Below are positions 51,069 to 60,735 of a stretch of 64,000 bases of DNA, piece by piece. Origin of the DNA: Closterium sp. NIES-65 (taxonomy: Eukaryota; Streptophyta; Zygnematophyceae; Desmidiales; Closteriaceae); NCBI GenBank assembly GCA_948144175.1, contig CANXME010002069.1:372001-436000 (forward strand), written 5' to 3'. Positions within the stretch are counted from its first letter, which is position 1; each line of letters begins with the position of its first letter. The translations under genes and the position numbers were made by a program. Under the pieces are notes generated by a model that was not told the DNA's origin, ran no database searches, and was given only the letters and a program-made list of their open reading frames with translations.

Positions 51069-51078
51069 TATGGGGGTG
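51069..51078 (+). other. S4 polypurine tract
   Basis: TATGGGGGTG directly before the 3' LTR. Confidence 0.85.
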
Positions 51079-51209
51079 TGTCGAACTATATATGCTATAG
51101 TCTGTTTAGGCTGTAGTGGGGTAGTCAATATGGGGTACAACACTTTAGGGTTTCCTACTTGTACTCCTCATGCTGCTCAATGCAATCATTCCTTCCTCAG
51201 ATTTTCACA
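51079..51209 (+). repeat. S4 3' LTR (131 bp)
   Basis: Two substitutions from the 5' LTR; followed by target duplication TGTAC. Confidence 0.95.
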
Positions 51210-51214
51210 TGTAC

Positions 51215-51431
51215 TTAATTCTATTGTGATGCCGGGGCAAACAAATCTGTTCCCCTTTGAGATGGTGAATGAATTTGAGAGCATCAACCCTAAACTCATT
51301 CCTACAAGGCGTTTATGATTCTTTTAAAAAAAATGAAACATGTAATTTTTAAGAGGTGTATTGTTCCCACATGTAAAAAAATGGCCAACGTTACAGTAAC
51401 TACAAAATAGTAAAATCCGCGGGGTCCTTGC
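51215..51431. other. AT-rich segment, possible host DNA
   Basis: Continuation of 43171-43914 after removal of S4. No gene or repeat was recognised. It ends at the LTR of S5. Confidence 0.5.
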
Positions 51432-51545
51432 TGTCACAAAATAGGAAAAGAGAAACAGGACAGTACTGGGTTTGTATTGGCAAAACCTAACAGGACTGTA
51501 CCTCATAAGGAGTGCCCCACTATAGCCTACAATTTAGTTCTGACA
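51432..51545 (-). repeat. S5 3' LTR (114 bp)
   Basis: On the minus strand TGTCAGAACTAAATTG...CTATTTTGTGACA, with the S-clade core GTAGGCTATAGTGGGG. The matching 5' LTR, if it exists, is beyond the window. Confidence 0.85.
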
Positions 51546-51568
51546 CACCCCCATAGGCAAAGTGGGGG
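51546..51568 (-). other. S5 polypurine tract
   Basis: CCCCCACTTTGCCTATGGGGGTG on reading the minus strand in two parts: CCCCCACTTTGCC then TATGGGGGTG, as in S2. Confidence 0.85.
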
Positions 51569-51593
51569 ACAAGCAAGAGAACGAAGCAAGGTC

Positions 51594-51657
51594 AAGCTCA
51601 GGGTGGATCACAACATCACCACCCAGTCCGAGCACAAGCAAGTGGCCACAAGGCCTG
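51594..51657 (-). promoter_or_regulatory. S5 copy of the conserved 3' UTR structured RNA
   Basis: On the minus strand GGCC-TTGT-GGCC (51644-51655) and long stem GCTCGG (51628-51633) with CTGAGC (51596-51601), inner GGTGG/CCACC. The third hairpin found in other members is absent here. Confidence 0.55.
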
Positions 51658-51760
51658 TCCACATGCAAAGCTATATAAAGGAGAGCAAACAGTACAGTGA
51701 TCACAACCTAGCATGAGTAAGCATGCAGGAATATGTATATAGATCACAGTACAAGCAAAG

Positions 51761-52800
51761 TCAAGAGGTGTGCAAGTGAGGCAAGGTAGGCACAAGACCT
51801 AACAAAGTACAAAAACGCTGATGATCACAAGGCTGAAGTGCCTTGGTAAAGATATCAGCAGTGTTGGCCTGAGTGGCCACGTAAGCAAGACGAAGCTGAC
51901 CACGCTGCTGCAACTCTCGAGCAAGGAAGTAGCGCAGAGCAATGTGCTTCGTTCTGTGCTCAAGTCTGTGCTCCTGACACAAGGCAATCATGGCCTTGTT
52001 GTCGATGTACAGAACTGGAAGAGAACGAGGCGCCTCTCCCAAGTCGGTCAGCACGTACGTGAGGACATGGCCACTACGTAGATCTCAGCTCACAACTAGA
52101 GCTGAGAACAGAAGACAAGCGAGTAGACCGCCACGAAAAAGAGCCGGAACCAAGGCTGAAGGTGTAACCCTGTGACGACCGCTGCGTAGCCAAGTCGTCA
52201 ACCCAAGAAGCGTCTGCGTGACCAGTGAGGACAACTCGAGGCCGTCCTCCAAGCATGAGCCCGATGCCCAACATACTGCACAGGTAGCGCAACACCCTCT
52301 TAGCTGCATCCATGTGCTCTGGTAGGTGTCTCCCATGAGCAACATAGCGTGCGAGGATGCTAAGAGGGTATGCCAGGTCAGGTCGAGTGCGGGTCATGAT
52401 GTATATGAGGCAGCCCACAAGCTCTGGGTACGGGCCACTCGGCTCTACAGACTCATCCAAAGGCAGAGCTGAGAGCGAGTGGCGAGTATACAGAGGAGTG
52501 GCCTGAGGCGAGGAGTACATGAAGTTGAAGCGCGGAAGGACCTGCTGCACCATGTGTGACTAAGTCAAGGTAATCGTGCGTCGTGCTCTGTCCCGGGTGA
52601 TCTGCAAACCAAGATCGTTGCGCAGCTTACCCTGGTCTGTGCACGTGTGTCTCTTCTGCAGGAAACGACCCAGTGAAGCCAGGTGGGCCGGCGCAGCCAG
52701 ATCTCCTTGTGCAGGCTGCCCTGTAGGAAGGCTATGCTGAAGTCAAGAGAGTGAAGCTCGTAGTCACGCTGAGCGGCGACGTGCAGCAGCACCCGAAGAG
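51761..52800 (-). pseudogene. S5 reverse transcriptase (C-terminal) and RNase H
   Basis: Minus-strand RT from TTLRVLLHVAAQRDYELHSLDFSIAFLQGSLHKE, then a deletion of roughly 0.23 kb that removes the YVDD segment and joins FTGS... to HTCTDQG, then QITRDRARRTITL (stop near 52560), MVQQVLPRFNF, RNase H with TGHADASWVDD, a gap near 52060-52085 (loss of part of AEIYAGAMAAQELRW), LYIDNKAMIALC and ANTADIFTKALQPCDH. The 5' continuation of this RT lies at 58744 beyond S6. Confidence 0.9.
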
Positions 52801-52805
52801 TGGTC

Positions 52806-54289
52806 TGTCTAACTATATCATGGGCCCACCTAATCGCGCCCCGTCCTAGCCTGCTCGTAGCGAACTTACCTTAGGACTTGCCTGTAGACCCCCCTCCCCC
52901 CCGTCGCCATTCGCATGTCGGATGTTTCCCCCCGTCGATCGCGGCCGTTTTCATTTTTTTTTCTCCCCCGACGTCCGTCAACCGTCGCGGCTGTTCCTTA
53001 ACGGGCCCCACGGCCTTTCGTTAGCGGGCCCCGCGGCCCTTCGTTAGCGGGCCCCGCGGCCCTTCCTTCGTGGGCCCAGAGGTCTCTTCGCTAGCGTGCC
53101 CCGCGGCCCCGTCATTAGTTGCACGCACGCACAGAAGCAACCGCGCGCACAAGTGACCCGTCCCCCCACCCGTTTCCCACCGTCGTCACCGCCGCCCCAC
53201 CCGTTAGACACGGCCCCACCCGCTGCCTTACCCGCCGCCCACCGTGTTAGCCGTCACCTCACCCGCGATCTGCCGCCCCACGAGCAGAAAACAGCCGCCA
53301 CACCAGAAATCGACCGCCCCATGAACTGCAAACCGCTGTCCCAGACCTGAAACAGCCGCCCCACCTGGAAACATACTGCCCCACCCATTCCAGCCACCTC
53401 ACCCGGAATCAGCCGCCCAACCCTGTACTCTCCACTGCACAGAACCGCATAGAACCGTGCAGAACCGCACAGAACCGCACAGAACCGTGCAGAATCGCGC
53501 AGAACCGCACAGAACCGTACCGAACCGCACAGAACCGCTGCCTTACATTCCCCACCCGTCGCCCATTGCCTTAACAGCCGCCCCACCTGACACTCGCCTC
53601 CCCACGAACTACCACCCTCGCCGCCAGTAGCACTAGCAGATTACACGGCCGCCAGTAGCACCAGCAGCCTAGTCTACCGCCAGGAGCACCACCAGCAACT
53701 TAGACTGCCGCCAGTCGCACCAGCAGCAGCTTCCACTGCCGTCAGCGCACCAGCAGCAACTTGAACTACCCCCTAGCAAAACCAGCAACTTACACCGCCC
53801 CACCCGGTACTCCCCAACCGCGCAGAACTGCACTGAACTGCACAGAACCGCTCAGAACCACACCCTCTGCCCCACCCGTTCCAGCCAGAGCTGCTGCCCT
53901 ACCCGTTCCAGACACCTCACCCGGAATCAGCCGCCCCACCCGGTACTCTCCATCCCGTAGAACCGCATAGCACCGCACAGAACCGCGCAGAACCGCACTG
54001 AACTGCACAGAACCGCACAGAACCACACCTGCTGCCTCACCTATACCAGTCAGAGCTGCCCCCCCCCCCCCCCCTCCCCACGACCTGAATCCTCCGCCTC
54101 AAGGGCTGAAACCCGCCACCAGCAGCACCAGTAGCAGCAGGTTAGGCTGCCCCAGCACTCGAGCAGCAGCTTAGGCTACCGCTAGTGCACCAGCAGCTGC
54201 TTAGGCTGCCCCCAGCAGAACCAGCAGCAGGATAGCCTACCGCCAGCAGCAGTCTAGGCCCTCCTGCCAGCACCACCCCCGTTTCTAGC
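52806..54289 (+). repeat. S6 leader with several repeat blocks
   Basis: No gene is seen. GCGGGCCCCGCGGCCCTTCG-like units are at 52990-53080; a 10-bp unit CAGAACCGCA is repeated about ten times at 53446-53545 and again at about 53815-54030; CAGCAGCAG-rich sequence occupies 53620-53770 and 54110-54250. A run of about 17 C is at 54060. The two 10-bp blocks and their surroundings (CCACCCGGTACTC...) look like duplicated segments. Confidence 0.75.
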
Positions 54290-54650
54290 TACTCACATGG
54301 CTTGTACTTGAGTTCTACAGTAGCAGGGCCAGCCGCGGCACTCCCGGCAGTGGGGACCTGCGGGTCCAAAGTGTGGAGCCCGGAGCAGTGGCTCAGCTAG
54401 CAGTGGGCGAGACGTCGGCCCCTGTGGGTACCGGGCCCTGACAGGCCCTGGTGCTGGCACTACCTGCTCGAGTCCTGATCACTCTGCGTCCAGCTGCTAC
54501 CGTCGATTCGACGACCTTCACCGTGAGCGTTTTGGTCCTCATGCTATTACACCGCACTGGCCCTCACGACTTCGTCAGCACACTGCTGCACTAGTTGAGT
54601 CTCACCTACCTAGTCTAGGACCTTTCCGGCTGCACGAGTAGAGACCTGTG
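54290..54650 (+). pseudogene. S6 Gag C-terminal remnant
   Basis: Readable as SSCYRRFDDLHRERFGPHAITPHWPSRLRQ, which occupies the place of RCFGRLTDAWRHHFLDASEIPRW in S4 just after the zinc knuckle. The knuckle itself and the Gag N-terminal domain are not recognisable. Frames are interrupted. Confidence 0.5.
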
Positions 54651-54749
54651 TTTCCAGTCTTGGTGCGTGTGTTGTTTCCAGTCCAGGCGCCTTTGAGGGT
54701 CTTTGTGTAGGAGCTGCAGCTACCACTAGTCTAGCACTAGCCTTTGTAG

Positions 54750-55170
54750 CTGGTTCGGGTGCGACCCCACAGACCCCACAGCTTTCCTTCACCCTAGACT
54801 CTGGAGCGTCTAGCTGTTTCTTTCGCGACTGTACTGACCTCACACCAGTGCGCACTCCAGTCACTGTCGCCTTGGCTGACCCCTCTGTGGGACGTATAGT
54901 TGCTCGCAGCAGCACCACTCTTCCGTGTCCGGTGGCTCCCTCAGGTTTTCTTACAGGTTACTACACCCCCTCGTTCTCTAGGAACCTGGTGGGTGTCAGT
55001 CACCTCCACGACCTAGGTGTAGTCACCACTTTCCCACTAGACGAGCCTGTTGCCTCCTGCACAGTTGGTACCACTAGGGCCCCTCTGGCCACTTTTCACA
55101 GAGAGCCGGGCCTTGGTCTGTACTCACTACACATTGGGTCCCACCGCACTCGGTCAGGCCAGGTCAACTA
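54750..55170 (+). pseudogene. S6 protease
   Basis: Encodes LSFTLDSGASSCFFRDC, the DSGAS active site, then VALADPSVGRIVARSSTTLPCPVAPSG in S1-like form and PSFSRNLVGVSHLHDLGV. It ends at a TAG (55169-55171) in GQV.., close to a frameshift before integrase. Closest in the window to S1 (FRDSTTLTP, STTLPCPAAPSG). Confidence 0.88.
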
Positions 55171-55176
55171 GCTGCT

Positions 55177-56229
55177 GTGTCGTGCGACTGTCGCTCCCTC
55201 ACCCACCCGTCTGTCCTCTGGCACCACCGTATAGGTCACCCGACGTTCCCACGTCTCAGTAGGATGGCACGTTACCGTCTGGTCTCAGGTCTCCCAGAGT
55301 CGCTTGCCCCGCTTCCTTGCTCGCCTGCGCCGCTGTGCACTCCTTGCGTCGAGGGTCGGCAGCGCGCTGCCCCTCACTCCTCCTCGTTTCCCCCCACCAC
55401 GGCTCCCTTCCAGACACTGCACTTAGACGTCTGGGGCCCCTCCCCGGTCCTTGGACCACGTCAGGAGTGCTACTTCCTGATTGTGGTGGACGACTACTCC
55501 CGCTACACCACAGTTTTCCCCTTGCGACGGAAGGCCGACGTGCCTACCGTCCTCGAGCCATGGCTACTAGCGTGGGGTGGTGCCCAGGGCCTGTGTGGGC
55601 TTTGCCTACACTCGGACCGTGGTGGTGAGTTTTCTTCCACTCGTTTGGAGACGTTCTGTCAGGGTCGGGGAGTCATTCAGTCGTTCACGCTACCAGCCTC
55701 GTTGCAGCTGAACGGGGTAGCCGAGCGTCGCATCGGCCTGGTCATGGAGGTTGCCCGGACCTCCGTGTGCCATGCCGGTGCCCCTCAGTTCTTGTGGCCT
55801 CAGGCGGTCCGCTACGCCGCGCACCAGTTGAACCTGTGGCCCAGTGACGCACGGCCACGGGTGACGCCGGTCTCTCTCTGGTCAGGTTTACAGGGTGTAG
55901 CAGCTGACTTCCGCGTCTGGGGTTGTTTGGCTCACGTTCGCGCCCCTGGCACGAACAAGTTGTCTCCGCGCACTCGTGCCTGCGTCTTTCTTGGCTTCCC
56001 TTCGGACGCCTCCGGCTGGGTGTTCTACGACCCGGTCACCTTCGGGTTCTTCGCTTCTCAGGACGTCACGTTCGACGAGTCTGTCTGTTACTACAGGAGT
56101 CGCCCCCACCGAGGTACTGAGGTCTTTTCCCCCCCGCTGTTCCTCACCTTTGAGCCTCCCCCAGTCGCCCCGGTAGCCCCCCCCCCTTCGCGTCCTGCCC
56201 CGTCAGGTGTGTCGCACGTCACTCCGTAG
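55177..56229 (+). CDS. int: S6 integrase (uninterrupted frame)
   Basis: About 350 residues: CDCRSLTHPSVLWHHRIGHPTFPRL (HHCC part, with CTPCVEGRQR), LHLDVWGPSP (first Asp), LHSDRGGEF (second Asp), NGVAERRIGLVMEVARTS (Glu), LWPQAVRYAAHQLNLWP, FRVWGCLAHVRAPGTNKLSP, FLGFPSDASGWVFYDP, SQDVTFDESVCYY and the linker start GVSHV. All three DDE residues are present. It ends at TAG 56227-56229. No own start codon is implied; it is a piece of the polyprotein, separated from protease by a frameshift. Confidence 0.9.
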   Translation: MSCDCRSLTHPSVLWHHRIGHPTFPRLSRMARYRLVSGLPESLAPLPCSPAPLCTPCVEGRQRAAPHSSSFPPTTAPFQTLHLDVWGPSPVLGPRQECYFLIVVDDYSRYTTVFPLRRKADVPTVLEPWLLAWGGAQGLCGLCLHSDRGGEFSSTRLETFCQGRGVIQSFTLPASLQLNGVAERRIGLVMEVARTSVCHAGAPQFLWPQAVRYAAHQLNLWPSDARPRVTPVSLWSGLQGVAADFRVWGCLAHVRAPGTNKLSPRTRACVFLGFPSDASGWVFYDPVTFGFFASQDVTFDESVCYYRSRPHRGTEVFSPPLFLTFEPPPVAPVAPPPSRPAPSGVSHVTP

Positions 56230-57372
56230 TCGTCCCCCCCGCAGCGTCCAGTCCCTGTCGTGTCTCGGGGTGCGGGAGGTGCAGTTGCGGAGGGTGAGGG
56301 TACTGGGGCTGCAGGAGCTAGTGGTGTCGGTTCTTGGGGTGCAGGGGTTGTGGGCGTGGAGGTCACTCCTGTGGAGGACACGGCAGCCTCGAGTCGGCGG
56401 CCTCGCCTCGCCTCACCCCCTGGCTTCCCGTCCGTCCCGCGGTTTCCTCCTCGTCCTTCTCTACCGCCGGTTGCTGCGGAGCCTGCGGGTGTTCCTGCGG
56501 GAGGTATTGGAGGCCCCGGGGGTGTCGGTATTGGAGGTGCTGGTTTTGGGGGTGCTGGAGCTGGAGGCACTGGCACTGTGGCGCCTACACCGCGCACTGT
56601 ACGTTTCCTGACCCGTGAGCAGCGTCTCCTTCGGTTGGAGAGGGAGGAGCATGAGCGGTTTGAGAGGGCACAGCAGCAGCAGCAGCAGCAGGAGAGAGTA
56701 GAGGGGGAGTCACAGCCGCAGAAGGAGAGTGTACAGGAGGAGTCACGGCCGCACCAGGAGAGGGTAGAGCAGGAGTCCCGCCCGCAGCAGCAGGTGCAGT
56801 TACGGACACACCAGGAGAGAGTAGAGTAGCAGTCCCAGCCGCACAAGGAGAGGGTAGAGCAGGAGTCCCACCCGCAGCAACAGGTGTAGTTACAGACCGA
56901 GCAGGAGAGAGGAGAGGAGGATTCACGGCTGCAGCAGGAGAGGGTAGCGCAGGAGTTCCAGTCGCAGCAGCGGGTGGAGCTGCAGTCGCAGCAGGAGAGG
57001 GCAAAGGCGGAGCCACTTGAGCAGCAGCAGGGGCCGGTACCGTCGCAGCAGACGCCAGAGGAGGCGGAGCAGCAGCGACTGCGACTACGCGACCTCCCCG
57101 ACCCAGCACCTGCACGCTTTGTTCGTGGTCCCCTACCGTCGCCGCCTGTTCCCCCTGTTGAGTCCCTTTCCTCGTCCCAGTGTACTCGTCGTTCTCCCCT
57201 CAGTCGTGCTGTGTCCCTAGAGCGTCGTCGGTCCCGTTACCGTGCAGACAGTCCGTTCCACCTTGTTCTTCGCTCGCGTGTTCCACCTCCTCCTGTCCTT
57301 CCACAGCCCCCTGAGTCGTCCCTCACTGTGCTTCACGACCCGTTGTCCGACTCCCTCCGTGCCTCCCACGCC
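56230..57372 (+). pseudogene. S6 linker
   Basis: Gly/Ala/Val-rich then a long region of Gln/Glu/Arg repeats (ERVEQESRPQQQ and variants) with TAG codons at 56827-56829 and 56887-56889, then LRDLPDPAPARFVRGPLPSPP. It ends at HAVAR where a deletion of roughly 0.8-0.9 kb (estimated against S1) removes the N-terminal half of RT. Confidence 0.85.
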
Positions 57373-58382
57373 GTGGCTCGACCCCGTTCTTTGTCCTGGT
57401 CTACGTCGACGACCTGGTGTTCGCCACTCCCGACCGACGCGCGCTGGCCTCCGTGAAGGAGGAATTGCTGAGGAGACACACTTGGACTGACCTTGGTGAG
57501 CTGCAGCACTACCCTGGCCTGCAGATCACCAGGGACAGGGCAGCTCGCACCATTACGCTGACTCAGTCGCATATGGTCGAGCAGATCCTCAAGCGGTTTC
57601 GCTTCCCGTTCTCCAAGGTACAGCTCACCCCTCTTGGTGTGGATCATGGGCTCACGGCTCCACCTTCGGACGAGCCATTTGAGTCCAGCGGTCCATATCC
57701 TGAGCTGGTGGGTTGTCTCATGTACCTGATGACCTGCACTCGCCCAGACCTAGCTTACCCTCTTAGCGTCCTTCCGCGCTTTGGTGCGCCTAGGAGACAC
57801 CGACCTTCCCACTGGTACGCGGCCAAGAGGGTGGCGAAGTATGTGGCGGGTACATCAGGCATGGGACTTGTCCTTGGAGGGAAGCAGCCAGTTACACTTA
57901 CAGGTTACTCGGACTCGTCGGGGGCCAACGACGCGGAGACGCGTCGCTCTACACAGGGGTACTCCTTTAGCCTCGGGGCAGGTGCTGTTTCGTGGCGGTC
58001 GACTCGGGCGTCGTCTGTCGCCGGTTCCAGCTGTGAGGCCGAGGTGTACGCCGCGCCCATGGCCGCTCAGGAGCTTCGCTGGCTGTCTTTCCTTCTCACC
58101 GACATTGGTGAGCGGCCTCGCTCTCCCCCAGTCTTGTTCGCCGACAACAGGTCTACTGTCCTGTTGTGTGAGGAGCCCCGACTGGTTGAGAAGGCGAAAC
58201 ACATCCAGCTTCGTTACTTCCTTCTGCGTGAGTTGCAACAGCGTGGCCAGGCCCGCGTGGTCCGTGTGGTCTCTGAGGCCAACACTGCAGATATCTTCAC
58301 CAAGGCGTTGCCGCCTTGTGACCACCAGCATTTCTGCACCCAGCTTGGCCTTGTGCCTGCCCGTCCTCACTTGCTTACGTAG
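57373..58382 (+). pseudogene. S6 RT C-terminal half and RNase H
   Basis: Begins inside RT at FVLVYVDDLVFATPDRRALASVKEELLRRHTWTDLGELQHYPGL (YVDD read at about 57400), then QITRDRAARTITLTQSHMVEQILKRF, PYPELVGCLMYLMTCTRPDLAYPLSV, RNase H with TGYSDSSGANDAETRRSTQGYSF, SCEAEVYAAPMAAQELRW, LFADNRSTVLLC and ANTADIFTKALPPCDH. No stop occurs from 57417 to the end at 58380-58382. The motif-A half of RT is gone. Confidence 0.9.
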
Positions 58383-58447
58383 AGATGCCTTGTCCAGCAT
58401 GTCTTGTACTCTTGCATCTATATATATTTGCTATATACATGCATGTG

Positions 58448-58546
58448 GACTGGCCTTGTGGCCTCTTGCTTGCTCTCGGAGTGTGTGGTGACTTTGAGCT
58501 CCACCCCGAGATTTGTCTTGTTCTTGTGGACTGGTCTTGTGAACGT
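58448..58546 (+). promoter_or_regulatory. S6 copy of the conserved 3' UTR structured RNA
   Basis: GGCC-TTGT-GGCC (58452-58463), long stem CTCGG (58475-58479) with CCGAG (58506-58510), and GGTC-TTGT-GAAC (58533-58544). Compared with S1, the long stem changes on both sides (A-U to G-C), a compensatory pair. Confidence 0.6.
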
Positions 58547-58588
58547 TGCTTGCTCTTGTTGTTTCTACAGGAATACCGTCACCTAGAC

Positions 58589-58598
58589 TATGGGGGTG
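58589..58598 (+). other. S6 polypurine tract
   Basis: TATGGGGGTG next to the 3' LTR. Confidence 0.85.
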
Positions 58599-58738
58599 TG
58601 TGAAACTATATTTCTATAGCTTATGTAGTTCTAGTATAGGTGTTCTCCCTTGTGTTATTTTGTACTTGCACTAGGGTTAGGTCTTGCATATATCTTGTTT
58701 GTACTTTCTGTTTTTATTTGAACTTTTACATTGTCACA
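58599..58738 (+). repeat. S6 3' LTR (140 bp)
   Basis: TGTGAAACTATATTTC...CATTGTCACA, immediately followed by the target duplication TGGTC. The longest of the short LTRs here. Confidence 0.9.
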
Positions 58739-58743
58739 TGGTC

Positions 58744-59806
58744 ATCTTCGGGGTGGGAGAGAAGGTCTGAAAGAAGTCAACTTGAGCCACGTAACGCGCC
58801 TTGAAGAAAGGCGGAGAACCTGGCGGCCGCTTCACCCTGAAAATCCACATGCCATCGACAATGTTCGCCCCAGGTGGGAGAACCTCGTCGACGTAGGTGC
58901 CTGTGGACTCCTAGGAAGCCATCTCTGCGTCCATGGCTGTCTGCCAGTGAGAGGAGTAAGGACCCTCTATCGCCTCTGCGTAAGAGCGCGGGGTCGGGAT
59001 GTCTGGTGCATCCGGGTCTCCATAGGGGCAAGCAGCATGGACACGAGATGAGGTAAAGCAGCAGCAAAACACTGGAACTCCTCCTACCTATCCTCAAGGA
59101 CGTCCGTGCTAAGAGCACACTCACCCCCAACGGACGGAGGACAAACAGACTCAGACTCCGCGACAAGACTAGTGGCGTATTCTAGACGACAGTGAGCAGC
59201 AAAGTCGACAAGCTGAGCAACTAAGGCAGACGCAGCAGTGGACTCAAAAGAAGGGTCAGTGACAAAAGTGGCCAGGAGACGCGTGACAGTAGGACTAGCA
59301 ACACGAAGGGAGTCAAACTCCGGGTCAGCAAGGGCAGGAAGAGAGGACGTAGGAGGAGACGGCAGAGGGATACGCTCTAGAGCAATGGAAGGACACAGAG
59401 CCATCAGGTGCATCCCAAGGACAGGAGGAGGACGCTGATGCGAACCACGACGACTAGTGCGAGCAGCACAAACAGGCGACGCAGGACGAGACTCAGCCTT
59501 ACGACGCTCCGTAAGCCCTCCGGTCGGACCAGTGTAAGGAGAAGGAGCAGGCAGTGGGGAGGCGGGCTGTAACTGTGACTGCGACTGGACAGGCGGTGGA
59601 CACTCTAAGGAAGGAGCTGGACCAGTAGAAGGCGGGAGACCACGAACCTGCTCAAGGAGCAGAACAAAGTACGGTCGTGGCCGCGCAGCGCCTCCAGAAC
59701 CAGCAGGGACACCACCAGCACCCCTAGCGTCAGCTCCAACTCCTGCAGCACCACTAGCTCCAGCAGCACCTCCAGCAGGTCCAGTAGCGCCAACTCCAGC
59801 ACCCAT
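58744..59806 (-). pseudogene. S5 linker end and N-terminal reverse transcriptase (second copy)
   Basis: On the minus strand: RPRPYFVLLLEQVRGLPPS, Pro/Ser-rich part, LADPEFDSLRVASPTVTRLLATFV, YATSLVAESESVCPPSVGGECALSTDVLEDR (stop at about 59084), PDIPTPRSYAEAIEGPYSS, MDAEMAS with a TAG, TGTYVDEVPPPGANIV, MWIFRVKRPPGSPPFFKARYVA, then loss of the codons for RGFSQRQG and VDFFQTFSPTPK. It is continuous with 52800 after removing S6. Confidence 0.88.
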
Positions 59807-60735
59807 AGGAGCACTGGCTCCAGCAGCTCCTCCAGCTCCAACACCTCCAGCAGCTCCAGCTCCAGCAGGACCACCAGCTCCAGCACCTCCAACAGCTTTA
59901 GCTCCAGCAGCACCACTAGGCCCAGCAGCTCCAGTACCTCTAGTACGAGCACCTCCAGGACCAGTGGCTCCAGAACCCCCAGCAGCTCAAGTAGCAGCAG
60001 TACCTCCAGCGCCCATAGCACCACCAGCTCTAGCAGCACGGCTCTAGTGCCGAGCAAACCATTCGCGCAGCTGCTGTGGAGAGAGTGGCTCCCGCCGGGA
60101 CGAAGCACCCGAAGGACCTCCAGGCGCAGCACCTCCAGACTCCCCACGCCCAGGCTCAGCACCCTCAGGCTCCGCACCCCCAGACTCAGCACCCCCAGGC
60201 TCAGCACCCCTAGACTCAGCACCCCCAGGCGCAGCACCCCCAAACTCAGCACCCCCAGGCTCCTCACGCTCAGGCTCAGCACCCCCAGACCCGGCACCCA
60301 CAGGCTCAACACCCCTAGCAGCACCAGAGTCAACAGCTACCTCGACAGGCTCGACTGCATCTATCTGGGACACACCTAAGGGGGCAGGACCCTAAGGGGG
60401 GAGGGGGTCTACCGGGGGAGGACCTGGCGTGAGGAAGAGCGGCGGGGGGGGGAGGTGGGCAGTGCGATAGGGGAAGAGATGGTAGTAAGGAACCGACTCG
60501 TCAAACGTGACGTCCTAAGAGGACAAAACACGTTGCGAGGTGGGGTGGTAGAACCGCCAACCTGCGCGTCAGGGGGGAAGCCAAGGAAGACGCAGGGAAC
60601 AGCACGGGAGGACAGCTTGTCCGCAGACAAGTCGCGGACAAAAGCTCGACATCCCCAGACACGGAACGCAGACACATCGCCAACCTTCCCCGTCCACCGC
60701 AGAATAGGTGTGGTCTCCGGCATGGAGATTCGGGG
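59807..60735 (-). pseudogene. S5 second integrase C-terminus and linker
   Basis: Minus strand: METTPILRWTGKVGDVSAFRVWGCRAFVRDLSADKLSS, FLGFPPDA, then in other frames DVTFDESVPYYHLFPYRTAHLPPP, GVSQIDAVEPVEVAVDSGAARG, GGAEPEREEPGGAEF-type repeats, LSPQQLREWFAR and Gly/Ala repeats. Frameshifts near 60560-60580 and 60395. Its upstream end is a junction at about 60735 with RT sequence rather than with the rest of integrase. Confidence 0.85.

Larger units (their letters stand above)
43915..51209 (+). mobile_element. S4: short-LTR copia retrotransposon
   Basis: 7.3-kb element with 131-bp LTRs (43915-44045 and 51079-51209) differing at two bases, flanked by TGTAC (43910-43914 and 51210-51214). All domains from Gag to RNase H are present in order. 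Gag-Pol is broken by a C-run frameshift, three stops (TGA, TGA, TAA) and a linker frameshift, and the RT active site reads YVND. It lies in the AT-richer segment between S3 and S5. Confidence 0.97.
52806..58738 (+). mobile_element. S6: short-LTR copia element nested in S5 RT
   Basis: Flanked by TGGTC (52801-52805 and 58739-58743), within the S5 codons for KMTTLR. Only the first 13 bases of the 5' LTR remain (TGTCTAACTATAT); the rest of the LTR and the primer-binding site are deleted, then GGGCCCACC of the leader follows. Gag is mostly lost and RT has a large deletion, while PR, IN, RNase H, 3' UTR and a 140-bp 3' LTR are present. Size 5.9 kb. Confidence 0.93.
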
